Below are positions 1-12,017 of a stretch of 64,000 nt of DNA, in pieces. Source of the stretch: Aphelenchoides besseyi (lineage: Eukaryota > Nematoda > Chromadorea > Rhabditida > Aphelenchoididae); assembly GCA_024699855.1 (NCBI GenBank), contig JAMPIQ010000002.1, forward strand, positions 7,192,001 through 7,256,000, in the 5' to 3' direction. The translations under genes and the position numbers were made by a program. Under the pieces are notes generated by a model. It did not search any database and was not told where the DNA came from. It was given only the letters and a program-made list of their open reading frames with translations. Position 1 is the stretch's first letter. Every line of letters starts with the position of its first letter.

Positions 1-1204
1 CCGATTACTTACAATCGATGATGCTTTATTTCCAAAAAGAACATTAACAGCCTTGTAATCTTGTTCAAACGTTCTTGAATCGCTCTTTTGTAATCATTTA
101 AATGTTTTATTCATTTCCAACGATTCCGAAACGTCTATCTTTACAGATGAAACAAGAAGACGATAGAATAAGACCCAAAAAAACTATTGTGAATGCGAGA
201 TCAGTTATTTCAACACGCAACACAAGGACGATAAAACGAAAAGATGTTGCCGAAATCAGAGTCTTACATTGGCTAATTCTAATTAGCTATCTAATAACAA
301 CTGGCCCAATTAGCCGCGCCAAAACCCCGTTGATCTAGTAGACGCAGTGGTTTGCTGTCGAGAGCCCAAAAGTTTCGATAGAATCGCCGCATTTGAAAGC
401 AAACAATAACGATCACCTTGTTCAGAATAAGTTGAAATCTTTTCTGCAATCGGATGCGAGATGTAACAACATGAAACATCACAAAACCGATCAGATCTCC
501 AATACAAAGTTTCCGAAAATCAAAACTAAAAACTAGCGTCCAAGTTCGTTGATGAACTTACTATTTTTCCATTGCAACAAGAATAAACATAATGTTAACG
601 AGAAAACTTAGTCTCAGAATACCGTGAGAGTGGCAAAAGTACTTAGCGCTTCCGCTGTTCATTGCAAACATTGATTTCAAAATCGAGTGATCCGCCTTTG
701 TGGGTCAGACTTTAAACGGTTTGGCATAACCGTTTTTGAAATGAACAATCCAAACTCAAATAGTAGATGTCAATGTATTAGCACTTACCGTGTTCATGCT
801 AACCCTTAAGATCTCGTATCGTTTCGGCAGCGCCGTTCCACTCAGTAACCAAAAAGTCTTTTCCATCTTCGTTGTTCAAAGCAACTTCATTGATCGGGTT
901 TGTGTCTTTTCGTGTGTTATGCAGCCATCAGTTGAAATAATTGTCTAATTCTATGAAGTCGCCAAGAATCGTTGTCGATGTTTATTCACACGATAGTTGA
1001 AAAGAGTTTATTGCACACAAATAAAAATGTTATTGCACTATTTCAATGTCAATATTTACATCAGATGCTGATTACACGCTTGACAAACTACCCGACAAGT
1101 TACCTTCCGAGGAAATTGTTTAGGAATCCTTGTGCCATTTCGCCATTCACTAGTCCACTCATTTGATCCAAAATGGTCATAGGATTCTAAATTCATCAAT
1201 AGTT
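1..1204. other. Gene-poor 5' stretch
   Basis: No gene could be supported. Short open frames occur on both strands but lack a convincing start, splice sites or family resemblance. A minus-strand frame at about 784-915 is open for some 40 codons and is followed by a GTAAG-like donor, but it has no start codon or usable acceptor, so I do not call it an exon. Confidence 0.4.
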
Positions 1205-2317
1205 TCAGGCTTCTCTCGTATTGCTGACCTGATCGATGATTCCGGAAATTTCATCGCATCGCGCCAACGCTCTTTGCATATTGGAAGCCAATTGAATGGA
1301 ACCCAGAATATCGCACTCACTCACTGCTCTTCGTATTTGACCGCACTGTTCGCGTTCAGCTCCTTTCCTACAAGTTTCTTTGCTGCAAACAACTACTATA
1401 AAAAAACCCCTCAATTGTGGTATGAACCTCGCTTTTAACAAATCGATTTTGCCGCCCATCAATGCGTTCGTAATCTCTTTTCCCCAAGTATCCCACGTGC
1501 GTTCGTCAGCTTGTTTAACACAGTTTCCATATAGCATTTGCATAAACTCTCCAATGAACGGTAAACAACCTGAAAGTTGGTTATTTAAGCGTAAGACGAA
1601 ATGCCACCTTCTCCTTGTTTGATTCCAAAATTACTAGCGGCATTGGGAACCAATTGTTTCAGAGTTGGCATTGGACGTTGAGCACTCGAAAGCGGTTGAC
1701 CATCGGCTCCGTTTGTACGACGAAGGAAAGATGAAGCCAAATCCAATAATCCACCCATTCCATCATTACTGCCGCCGTTTGAATTCATAGAAAATTGACG
1801 TTGAGATGAACGGCCAAATTCCACGGGTAATTCTGCAACAGGTAGTTCGGTACGCGGTGCTGCTCTCGGAAGCATTCGCGTCGACGACTGAGCCGAAGTT
1901 GGTGCAGAAAACGCTCGAGCTAATTGCTCAGTTGCCGGCTGCATCATATTCGTGATACTTTGACCAATTAGTTCCGAAGGTCGAGCATTCAAACTCAAAG
2001 GTTGGACTTCGGGACGACCAGGTTTTGATCTAAAATCAAAAAACTAAATCAAATCAATTGGCATACAACTGACAACAACTCTCCATTCGCATTCATGGTT
2101 TGGGCAGCTAATTGAGTTGCAATTTGTGTTAACTCGGCAATATCACGTGTTGAGATTAAACCGCCCATTAACCTCTCCTGCAACCAATCCAATATATTTT
2201 GTAAACGAACAAACAAACCTGTGCATCAGCAACTGAGTGGAAGACAAAAAGCAAAGATAAAAGTCGAGAAAAAGCCGTTGGCGGAGGCCATGCAGAAAAT
2301 CCGAGTTTGATGATCAT
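1205..2317 (-). CDS. Secreted protein of unknown family, 312 aa
   Basis: Five exons join in phase: 2317-2219, 2177-2080, 2029-1608, 1569-1428 and 1382-1205, with introns of 38-50 nt, giving 312 residues. The start is chosen because it opens a clear signal peptide (residues 1-33, hydrophobic core SRLLSLLFVF, ending VADAQ). The middle is Ser/Pro/Arg-rich and probably disordered. The C-terminal 100 residues look folded, with motifs WDTWGKEI and ECDILGSIQLASNMQRALA and four Cys that could pair. I do not recognise the family. Role unknown; export from the cell is inferred from the signal peptide. Exon joins are well supported because each keeps one open frame. Confidence 0.75.
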
Positions 2318-4010
2318 AACTGAAATTAGAAGTCAACAAACAGCGACTAAACACGTCAAGTAACACAAGAGTTTTGAGCATATGCATTAATCGAGGAGAT
2401 GGAAGTAAAAGTTTCTAACATTCAAGGATTCAAAGAGAATGAGGTTTGTTGACTTTTCTGGATTGCCGTTGCAGAAGTGAAATCAGTAGACGCTTGAGGG
2501 TGAAACGCAACGGGATGCCGAAATCTATGTGCTTCGCCGAGACTTTCGCTGTCACACACTCGTTTTCCTCCGCTCATCCGTCGACTTCTCAAATCCCCGG
2601 ATTGAACGCTCGGATCGCCTTCGTCCAATCCGCACGTTCCGCTCTTCACGCTCCATCTTCGGCATCGACCAACTTTTCTCCTTTCGTCATTCCGATTCTC
2701 ACTTACAATTCGCGTTAAACTCTCGCTGATCATTGAACCTTAATCTAAACTCCTGACAAGCACATTCGCCAATTAAATTCGGAGATGCTATTTGTATGCC
2801 CAGAAACAGGGTTAGCATAAGCAATATGTTAATCTAAGTGTAAGAAGAACTTGCAGTAACAAAATAACGGACGGATAGTATCTGTTAACCAAATACCGAA
2901 AAGTAATGACCCAAGATTTTTCAAAAGCTTAAAACTTTTCAATGTCAAGACGCGCGGAACAAAAAATCGCCTATGAAAATCGAAGTCTGCCATCAGAAGC
3001 TGTGGCGAAGTGCGCACGTTTCGAATCCACCAGTCGCATTCATAACCGGAAATCGCTTCGAGTGCCGCGTGTTTCAATTCCAACGTGTAAAGTGCGAGGA
3101 GTAGAGATGCCCGCCCCAGGCATTTCGATTCCGCCGGATGGTCAGCGTAAAAAACAGACTGTTGGGAAAACCTGACATCCAATTCTGTTGCGTGTTTGTG
3201 ATCCAACCTACAAACCGACTAATACCTGATGACCGATCGCTTACAATTCTAGCACGCCAAACATCGGCAGCCAACCGAGCACCAACTGATGAGTCAAAAC
3301 ACAGTCGTCTGCTTCTTCTTCGTCTCAGTATCGATTACGTAAAAATGAAATCCAGTTTACTTCGATGCCAAACATAAAAATGATGGAATGGCGATTGCGC
3401 AAACCGCTCTTGTGAGTGGAAACAAAGAACTAACCGGGAAATCAAGTTTGATCGATGAAAACAACAATTGAGCGGAAGTCCAGTCGCAAAGGTCGAGGTC
3501 GGTTAAGCAGACAAACTCGATCGGATTTACGAATTGAAATGCAATTTAACTGTGGATGCAGAAACTGATTTTGTTTCATACTTTGAATGTGAATTGAAAT
3601 TGTCAATAGAATCAAATAGAAATCAAACATACTTTTAATTTCAACGTCAAATCGAATTTCAAGTTCTTAGGTTGCTGTACATCAATCATCACGCAGTTAA
3701 TCAGAAGATGAGTGTATAACAACGTTCGAGCAAGTCGATTGTAATCGAACATGAATCCAAAAGATAATCTTAGTCAGCAAACTTATTCTTCATAATTGAA
3801 GTTCAATTCAAAGGTGTTGCTGACCGATTACTCTTAATTGTTAAAGTGGTAGTTTAGTTACATATACAAATTGGTTGTTGGCTTTTAAATGACTTTATAG
3901 TAACAAACACACGTGTTTTTGGACGTTTTGTTTCAACGATCGTGAATCACAAAACTTTTGCTTCTTGTTTGATTTCTTGACCATTTTGCGTTTCTTTTCG
4001 TACAAAACTT
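2318..4010. other. Intergenic, no supported gene
   Basis: Overlapping open frames are present on both strands at 2422-2733 and 2829-3377, but none shows a signal peptide, a familiar motif or matching splice sites. The 2.5-2.75 kb part is GC-richer than its surroundings and is open in several frames at once, which argues against coding. It contains the promoters of the flanking genes. Confidence 0.4.
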
Positions 4011-6549
4011 ATGGAATTTTTGCTTCAATACTCGGGAGTTACATTTCGTGCTTTAAGGATTCAGGTAAATGATTTCAACTGGACACATTAATCATTTTCT
4101 AGACGATTATTTTGCTGTTGGTTTTATCGGCCTCTCAACTCAACAATGTTTTCTTGTACGAGATGATTTCTCTCGACAAATTTGTGATCGTGCATCAAAA
4201 TACCCCGTAAGTTCGTGTTATTCAAACATCATACAACAGAGGTATTAGTTCTTACTGTAAATTTGTTTTCAGTGCTTCGTTTAGTTTACGGTCATTTCTT
4301 GTCCCGTTTCCAAACTCTTTCGTAAATGAGGTTATCCTGTTTTCTTGAACGATTAGACGACAAATTTAGTTCCACATTCTGAATACCAGCAAGCTTAGAC
4401 CTCCGTTTATTTTGTGTTCCATCAACTATGTTGGAATAGCGATTGGCATTTCACTTGCTGTTTTGTATTCCAGAAGGTTTGAAACTTTCATTGAATACAA
4501 TCACGAGTTTCTAGGATTTCACCACGTACTGATTTGACATTGTCGTGTTTTGGACAAGTGATTGTAAATGCTGCATCTGCTCTTACGCCATTTTTCTGGA
4601 TCTTCGTTGCTCTTCGTTTTCTGTCGGGAGTTTTGATTGGCATTATTTTGTGGTCAGCTTACTCGTTAAGTAAGAACATTCGCCTCTTATGTTAAACAAA
4701 TGATCTAAAGTTCTGGATTGGAGTTCAGTCAAGAATAACTCAACTGCAATTTTGCATCTTCGAGGATTTCGATTCGTCGGTACGATCGTAGAATTCGGAT
4801 TGCTCTTCATTCCGCATGTATTGGTTGTCAGTTGGCGACGGAACTTAATTACGCAATCACTGGCATTTGGCATTTTGACGTTCTTCATCCTAATGGAAGT
4901 TTTTACGGTTCACAAGTTTTTTTACAGGGCTTTCGTGTATTGGTTCTAAACACATAAAAGCAACGAACAAGTTGATTTCAAGTTTTCTAGATGTGTACGA
5001 GAAAGTCCACGTTGGTTGAGGAAGAACGGACGTTGGCGTGAGTTCGTTGCTTTGAGTCGTCATTTTGCACGAGAAATTGGTTACAATGGTCGGCCGATTT
5101 TGGATCAAGATCTACAAGAGGTAGTCATCAGTTAACAACGAAGACTCTTAAAGATGCTTAGGAAGTAACATTACAATGGCCGTCAAAACTGAATACGGAA
5201 TGTGAAGTGTGGCTGTTAGTTGTTTGTTAGTGAGTACTTTTTAGATGAACCGTTAGTGATGATTGGATTGCAGTGCAATAAGTGCAGGATTAAATGTGCT
5301 AACAAGTTTCTCAAGTCCAATTTCGTTGTCGTATGATTTAGCGTTGCTTGCAGGTATAACTCACTTTGACGGAATGTAAAAACGAAGTTCAGGTTCTCAA
5401 TTCGTTGCTTATTACTTCTCGCTGGTTCTACACAGTCAATCAACTATTTCGTACGTTTGCATAACAACTTTCGCCCTCATTTCCAATGTGCTGTGTGCTT
5501 TTGCGACGCGTAGGTTCAACTAACTTCCGGATTGTTGGAATTGAAAGTTTTGCAGTTCCATTCGCTCAGTTAACTCTTCATCAAGTTTCTCGAGTATTAG
5601 CAACGTTATCTGAAGACCTGATATTGTGCGCGATTGTTTCGACGTTTCCTTCAAATTCGAGAAGAACAAACGTTGTAGAGAGAAGAATAAGACTCTTAGC
5701 CATAAACGAAATTACGGCTTCTGTTCTCAGTCGTCCTCTAGCCATTGGATTTCTTCTAACGGTCAGTTTATGGTTTGAAGAAGCTGTAAAGAATCCTTCT
5801 ATTAGCGCCTATTTGCATTATTAGTTGAAAGGGACATCCTAAAGCCGTCAAACAGTGAAATTCTAGTCCGAACAGATTATGATCCAAAAGAGATTGTCGC
5901 AATTAAGAGGTCATAAATTGAGATCTTGTTGGACGAGCGACCCGGTTTGCGAACGCGCTTCGGTCATTTAATGACGTCCATATTGTTCGGTTTCTTTGAT
6001 GCTGGGCCTCAAATGAAATTGCTTTTCCACTCTTTGTTGCCAATTTGTTTATACGAAAACCGAAATAGATCATCGCAGAAATGTCGTTCAGTTTGTAACT
6101 CAATCGTGAATCTGTTCCTTTAAACAGTAATCCGATACACGCAACTACTTTCGGATTAACACTAACGAACAATCGTAGACAAATTGGCAATACAAGGGAT
6201 TTAAAACACGATTATCGTCCAAGAGATTTTTCAGTTCGTTCAATCCGAAGATCACCGACTGACGAGTGTCGTTTTATGTTGTGGTTATTCGATTGCAATC
6301 GGACTTGGTCTTTTTCTATGTTGTCCAATTGATGAATTGCGAAGCAAAATGACTGGCTCGATGTACACTATTGAAAGCGAAACAGTCGGTCGACACGTTT
6401 GTCTTGACAGTAAGCAACAAACATCGTTTTTCGATCCCCACTCAATTCCACTTATTCAACGATCTGCAATGAAGAGTAGAACAGAACAACATTCAACATC
6501 CGAGTTGATCATCGGACTAAACGGTAATGAAGTGGACATCGAGATTTGA
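4011..6549 (+). CDS. SLC22-like major facilitator transporter
   Basis: A multi-exon gene for a polytopic membrane protein of about 500 residues. Firm exons are 4011-4064, 4103-4206, 4273-4321, 4370-4476, 4515-4669 and 4711 onward; the joins between about 5740 and 6250 are uncertain. The N-terminus has one TM helix followed by a long loop, then TM pairs. The strongest family sign is CVRESPRWLRKNGRW near 4992-5030, the ESPRWL loop after TM6 that is typical of SLC22 organic-ion carriers. A later TM11-12 region (GPQMKLLFHSLLP at about 6010-6050, SIAIGLGLFLCCP at about 6285-6325) is followed by an acidic tail ending at 6549. Family role: proton- or ion-linked uptake or export of organic ions at the plasma membrane; the substrate cannot be told. 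The sequence is divergent. Confidence 0.7.
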
Positions 6550-6988
6550 GTTTCGTTATTTTTCTGCTCATTTGTCTGTTTGCTTATTTGAATTTTTGGA
6601 AAATAAAATCTGCATTTCAAAGTCGATTGCCATGAACCGTTCACGCGATTACCGCTGTGATACAACCGATATGAAAGTGCATCACAACTGGCAAACGGTC
6701 AATAGTTTTGGCGTTTTAGTGAAGTTGAATAGTCGCAAATAGAATATGACTAGTGACTAGAAAATATTGCGATTTGGAAGTTCTGTATTTGGAATAATTG
6801 TACGACTTCCAAGCTGAGTATGGATCTAGTCATACGCTTGACTATTCGTAGGACCAAGACCCATACTCATATTGGACAAATCGTAAGCAAATTTAGTTAA
6901 TAGGACATTTCAGAGGTTACCATTGATCCGTTCAGTTTTAAAAGTCGATTGATGAACGAAAAGATTAACGTCTCTGTCGCACACTCAA
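6550..6988. other. Intergenic with an imperfect inverted repeat
   Basis: No gene seen. Two 12-nt arms at 6816-6827 and 6857-6868 are inverted copies with one mismatch (GAGTATGGATCT on the left) and could form a hairpin with a 29-nt loop just downstream of the transporter gene. It could be part of a 3' end or a small repeat. Weak evidence. Confidence 0.3.
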
Positions 6989-7643
6989 ATGCCCACAGCA
7001 GGAGATCGCGTAGAATTTGAAATTCCCAACGGAAAGCGCGTGATTTCTAAACCAGCGGCGGGTGATCCGCAGCTTAGAAAACAAGTCAACTGATGAACAG
7101 AATCTTTTCGAATATCTGATCTAAAAGTGTTCGAGCCAAGAGTCGAGAAATGAAGAGAAGTTCAACCGTTCACCGTCCGGTTTTTCCCATCGACTGATTC
7201 GAATTGGACAAAGTCAGAAATCGAGCGTCACAACACGCGTTTCAACATCTAAATCGTTTTGGCCCTCCCCCCTCGTTCCATCCGCCCTCTTTAAGGGTCA
7301 ATTACACGAAAAGTCAAAGCCACGCCTCTTCACCTCAACGTTGTGGCAGCGAAATCAACGGTCACAAGAAGCAAAAGAAAGCGATAAACACATTGAAGGA
7401 ACAATCGATTTTACAGTCAAACAAGAGAAGCTCATTGCAAACGAAAACAGTCACAAACATCAGGCTCGCCAATCTCCACCACAATCGAAAACTGCAAGTT
7501 GGCAAAAGTCACTTCACGATGCAGTTTCCGGAGGAGTTGAAATCACAAAAAACCATCTGCCAAACGTCTATTCAAAAGTGTTGCAAAACAGTAAAACGAA
7601 AGTCGTCACTTTGAAACCTTTAAAACAACATCGCGTCTTCTAA
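6989..7643 (+). CDS. Unknown basic protein, 203 aa
   Basis: Two exons, 6989-7084 and 7128-7643, are joined over a 43-nt GT-AG intron in phase 0. The first exon reads MPTAGDRVEFEIPNGKRVIS, which looks like a conserved N-terminal motif; the second is a 172-codon open frame rich in Ser, Lys, Gln and Arg, probably disordered. No signal peptide or membrane segment. The start is the first ATG after an in-frame stop. I do not recognise the family; a nuclear or cytoskeleton-associated role would fit the charge but is only a guess. The long open frame and exact intron make it likely to be real. Confidence 0.6.
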
Positions 7644-9118
7644 GTCTCACGTAAAAACTCTTGCGCAAAAAGGAAGAAACAAAAAAATGCGCAATGGCGT
7701 CGATCGCTGTCGTCGATAGCGCTGCTTTCGACGAGAAACATCCGAAGATTGAAAGAGGACGGAGAAAATGACGCGTTAGACAAATTGCTATGATAGTCCG
7801 TAAAAAAGAACAGGGCGCTGAACGACGTTGTTCGTAAAAAATTTGTCTACAAGGAGTTGGTCTTCGAGTAATTAGCGGCAAATAAAACGAATCGGCTTAT
7901 GATTATCGCTGTTCAAGTGGCCAGTTGGCATTTTGAAGTGTAGGAACTTTCCTGGAATTCCGACTTCTCGATCGATTGCCGTCTGGCGCTTACAGAACAA
8001 GCCGACGGTCTATCGTTTGACTTGCAACGTCCTTGAGCGGCTAGTCGAGGACGTTTGACCGAAACAAAAAGGCGGAAACTGTTTAAGAAACCAACTCAAA
8101 CGCACATTTCAGTTATCGATTCTAATTCGATCTTCAGGAGCTTCTTTTGAGTTTACCGTATGTTGTGTGTAACATTAAGGGATCAACTTTGCGTCTTTCG
8201 GCACACTCGCTATTTGCATTGAACTTCCCATAGTCGTTGATTGTAAACAACATTTGGCAGCTGCGCTTAACTTCCGTTCTAACCGTTGACTCATTTCTCT
8301 GTTACAGTAGTTGGTCTGTGAACTTTCGTCTTCTGCGTCCACCTGGACGAACAAAACGCGGCCGCTTGTTCGATGGACGAACGAACTGCTTTCGTAGTTC
8401 GCGATTTCGAATCAAAATAAACGGAAATCGCGGCGTGCGCAGTTCAACGATTTTCGCATACCGCCGATGACATTTAACATCTGAATGGGTTGTGTCATGT
8501 GAAGTACTTCAGTGCGGATCGAAAGAAGCAACGAGAGGGATTCCAAAACGCGTATTGAATTTGCATTTCAATAGGGCAATTAACATTAACAGGTGCACGC
8601 AAACAAACGACATTTCTGACAACGGCGCCATCGCTCGAATGACAACGGTCAGCCGAAAGAAAAGCAAAAGCAAAATAAAAGAAGTTCGATCCAAAAGCCG
8701 CCACTCAAAGACAGAAATCGTCGAGAATCACGAGAAGAAGATCCGCTGTTTTGATAAAATCGACCACCGTCGACTGATTTCGATTTTCTATTCGTCCCCG
8801 CTAAACGATGTGACTGTGAAGTGTTGATCTTCGAACTTTTGTTGTCGAATCTTTCATTCTTCTCCACTCGTGTATCTTCTAGTTCCCGGCTTCGATTATT
8901 CTACCTTCTTGAACGAGCCGATTGCCTCAGCGGAACAATGGAAATGCAGTCGATTTGCTGCTGATTTTTCTCGGTGAATTGGAGGTTTTTGCGTCCGCTT
9001 CTGCGCCTTGTCACGTGTTGCTCCCGATCAGTTGTGCGGCAAAAACAACAATTTTGTTTTGGATAAGCGTGCAGACGCTCAATGCGCAATTGACGACATT
9101 CTTTCCGTTTAGCGTCCA
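7644..9118. other. Gene-poor interval
   Basis: No gene firmly supported. The stretch 8580-8830 is open in two plus-strand frames and encodes Lys/Arg/Ser-rich peptides; an acceptor-like TTAACAG at about 8591 precedes it, so a terminal exon is possible. Frames at 8237-8470 and 8922-9122 look random. The promoter of the gephyrin-like gene must lie in the last few hundred bases. Confidence 0.35.
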
Positions 9119-10762
9119 ATGAGTTCAACGGCCATCCGCCGTCCACGTCAAAGTCCTTGGACGGCGGTTTCCATGGATGAAGCGCTCAAAGCGATAAACA
9201 TGAACGGTGGAGAACGAGAGGTAATTGAAATAAACGTCGCGAACTTGCAAAGTGGTTAGTAGGTTGACGGTTTGTGGCGATTTCGTAACACGTATTTTCA
9301 GGTGACGTTGTTGCTCAAGAGATTCGCGCCAAGTTCCCGCATCCTCAATTTCGTAGGGTTTTGTTGCATTGGCCACAACGATAACTTTCAGGAACTTCTC
9401 GAATGGACGGCTATGCTTTTCGAGGTAATTAGTGGTTGTGCTTGTAATCTTTCGACATGTTTCAGCAATAGACGGAATCGGAGACTTCAAAGTTCTGGGC
9501 GGAATCACAGCGGGCAGTTCGGCTCGAGAATTGGAAATTCCCGCTCGACATTGTTTCCGAATCAACACCGGAGGCGTAGTTCCTGATGATGCTGATGCTG
9601 TGATTCCGGTCGAATATACGAAGTTAATTGATCATAACGTGAACTGAACTCCATCGTGTGCTCATTGAATTCTAATTTAGGATCAGGAGGAACTTGTTAT
9701 TGAAATCCAAAAAGAAATGCAAGTTGGTCAAAACATAAGGTGAGTCGAAAAAGCTTTAAAATAACTCAAAGACGATTTAGGGAAATTGGATCCGATATTC
9801 CTCAAAATGAACTGTTGTTACCCATGGGAACTCAATTAGCTGCCGGAGAGATCGGACTAATGGTTAGTGCCGGATATTCGAATGTTCGTGTTTACAAACG
9901 ACCAACAGTTTCTGTTCTATCAACGGGAGACGAATTGGTTGACATCAGCTGTGCAACCGAGAGTTCTGTAGATCTAGCTGAAGGACGCATTTACGATTCG
10001 AATCGTCCTATGCTGATCGAAGTTTTGCGTTCACGAGGATTCCAGGTTCGCGACGCCGGAATTGTAAACGACAAGTGGGTTCATTGATTTTACTTACAGA
10101 TAATCATCGGTTTTAGAAGAGAAGCGATTATAAAGAAAATTCGAGAGCAGTTTGTTGAGAGCGATGTTTTGGTCACGTCGGGTGGTGTTTCAATGGGCGA
10201 CAAGGTAAAAAAAACAAATTGTGGTAACAGAAAAGTTGTAGGATTTGCTGAAATATGTTCTTCAAGAAGATATGAACTTTAAAATTCATTTTGGACGCGT
10301 GTTCATGAAACCCGGATTACCGTCGACTTTTGCCACTGGTCAGATAAATCAGAAACATTGCGTTGTGTTTGGATTGCCAGGAAATCCAGTCAGTGCCTTC
10401 GTTTCGTCTCATCTCTTCGTACTTCCTATGTTGAGACATCGAAGTGGCAGTACTTTTGGGGAAGCTTGTGGATCGACGATCACAGTCAAGGTAACGCACA
10501 ACTTTGTTAACAGCCCTAACCAAATACATAGCTAAACGGAAATGTGAAATTGGATTCACGGCCTGAATATGTTCGTGCATGCTTTGAGTCGAATTCAAAT
10601 GATGTTCCAACGGCGCGAATTATCACATCCAACCAAGTTTCTTCCCGTCTTGTCAGTGTTATCCGCTCAAATCTTCTCTTGCAACTTCCTGCACGAACTG
10701 ACGAAATCTCCACATTAAAAAGTGGAACGCTTATTGATGCGATTGTCATTGACATGCTGTAG
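9119..10762 (+). CDS. GPHN: Gephyrin/MoeA E-domain molybdopterin molybdotransferase
   Basis: Nine exons join in phase: 9119-9254, 9302-9352, 9392-9424, 9466-9638, 9681-9739, 9781-10074, 10117-10204, 10242-10490 and 10532-10762. The protein (about 400 residues) covers a complete MoeA-type domain: SRMDGYAFR near the N-terminus, the INTGGVVPDDADAVIPVEY core, PTVSVLSTGDEL and YDSNRPML of the MPT-binding fold, VTSGGVSMGD, and FGLPGNPVSAFV. The family inserts molybdate into adenylated molybdopterin, the last step of molybdenum cofactor synthesis in the cytosol. There is no G (MogA) domain on either side, so cofactor adenylation must come from a separate protein, as in other nematodes. Start chosen at the first ATG of a frame that runs straight into the domain. 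Confidence 0.93.
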
Positions 10763-10887
10763 AGAATGTGTTTGTAGATAAAAGTTCTTAGCGGGTTTAT
10801 TTGACTGCAAATGGAAAACAGTGAACAAATCGGTTATAGTTGAAACCAAAGAAGCGGATTAGCGCGAGCGATCGATCAGAAAACGAA

Positions 10888-11816
10888 TCAGTTTCCGTCT
10901 TCTTGGTGTTCCAACTTTTGTATCAGAAAGTCCACAGCATCAGCAAAGTTGTCGACGAACACCCGTTTGTTTTCTGGGATCTGAAGTTCATCATCTGCAA
11001 CCAAAAATGAATTCGAATTCTTCTCCGAAAGAAACCTTTTCGATATTTTCCGGTCTTCACTAAAATGGCATTCATTTTTGATCGAATAGCTCCAAGCACG
11101 TCGTCTTTTACGTCGTCTCCAATCATCCACGTGTTTTCGGGTGAAAGGTTGACTCCTGTTTCTTGTTTCAACTGGTCCAAGGCTTCGTTGAAGAAATTTG
11201 TTGATGGTTTTCCGACTATGTGCGACTGAAACGCCGATAATAAAACGGTCTTCTTTGCACCAACCTACTTGTTTGCTTGTTGCAAATTCCAGTGCTTCGA
11301 CATATGCTCCTGGACCTAACGCTAACTCATTTGCTTGTTTGTAGTATCGAGCTTTGTGGATTGCAATCAAACGACAGTCATTTTTCAGAAGCAATCGAAA
11401 TGCTTGGTTCATGTGATGAAAATCAAATTTTGATGGCGCTAATCCGACAACAACGGCGTTCGGATCGCTTGTGTTTACTCCATCAAACTCGACCATGGCT
11501 TCCGATTCGAGCATCAACATCGGTCTCAAGTTCAAACGCTCAACATAACGCCGAGCAGCAGAAAGCGAAGTGAAAAGTTGATTTCGATCGAGATCGGAAA
11601 AACCACAGCGTTTCAACCGTTCAACTAAGCAATCAGTGGATTCCTTAAAACACACAAAATATGTTACTTTATCAAACGGACCTTTGTTGTGTTAGTGACA
11701 AATTTGATTGCAACATCGTCGCGCTTCCGAAGCCGATTGAGTGCATGCACAGCGTTGGGCGTCGGAGTGTCTTCGATGTGCAGTGTTCCACTCAAATCGA
11801 TGAAAATAGCCAGCAT
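10888..11816 (-). CDS. HDHD2: HDHD2-type HAD phosphatase
   Basis: Four exons with short introns give about 270 residues. The N-terminus [16 protein letters not shown] is the HAD motif I with the DxSGTL variant found in HDHD2; TNTTK follows as motif [28 protein letters not shown] and VGKPSTNFF are the substrate cap and motif III Lys region, and [13 protein letters not shown] is motif IV with the metal-binding aspartates. It ends with a short helical tail close to the usual family length. HDHD2 is a haloacid-dehalogenase-like hydrolase related to LHPP and PGP; its natural substrate is not well known. It lies tail-to-tail with the gephyrin-like gene, stop codons only about 125 bp apart. Confidence 0.92.
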
Positions 11817-12017
11817 TCGTTGTCTTAATTGTCTTATACTCATTTACGATAAGACAAAACCTCTTCAGAAACACAATCAACTCAATAGCTATAGGAGACA
11901 AGTTCCGTTACCGATACGGGCATTAAAATACCTCAACAAGAACGTATTTTTTTGCTATATTAAAACAATTTATTTTCAAACTTAACACCAAAACCTAATT
12001 TTGAAGTTTTCTATTTC

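Noticed and set aside
2422..2733. Open frames on both strands
   Set aside because: A locally GC-rich patch open in several frames at once; no family likeness.
5903..6190. 95-codon minus-strand frame
   Set aside because: Overlaps the TM11 region of the transporter on the other strand and has no membrane or family signature of its own.
9125..9568. 147-codon minus-strand frame
   Set aside because: It lies wholly antisense to exons 1-4 of the gephyrin-like gene, whose motifs are clear; it has no motif or splice support.
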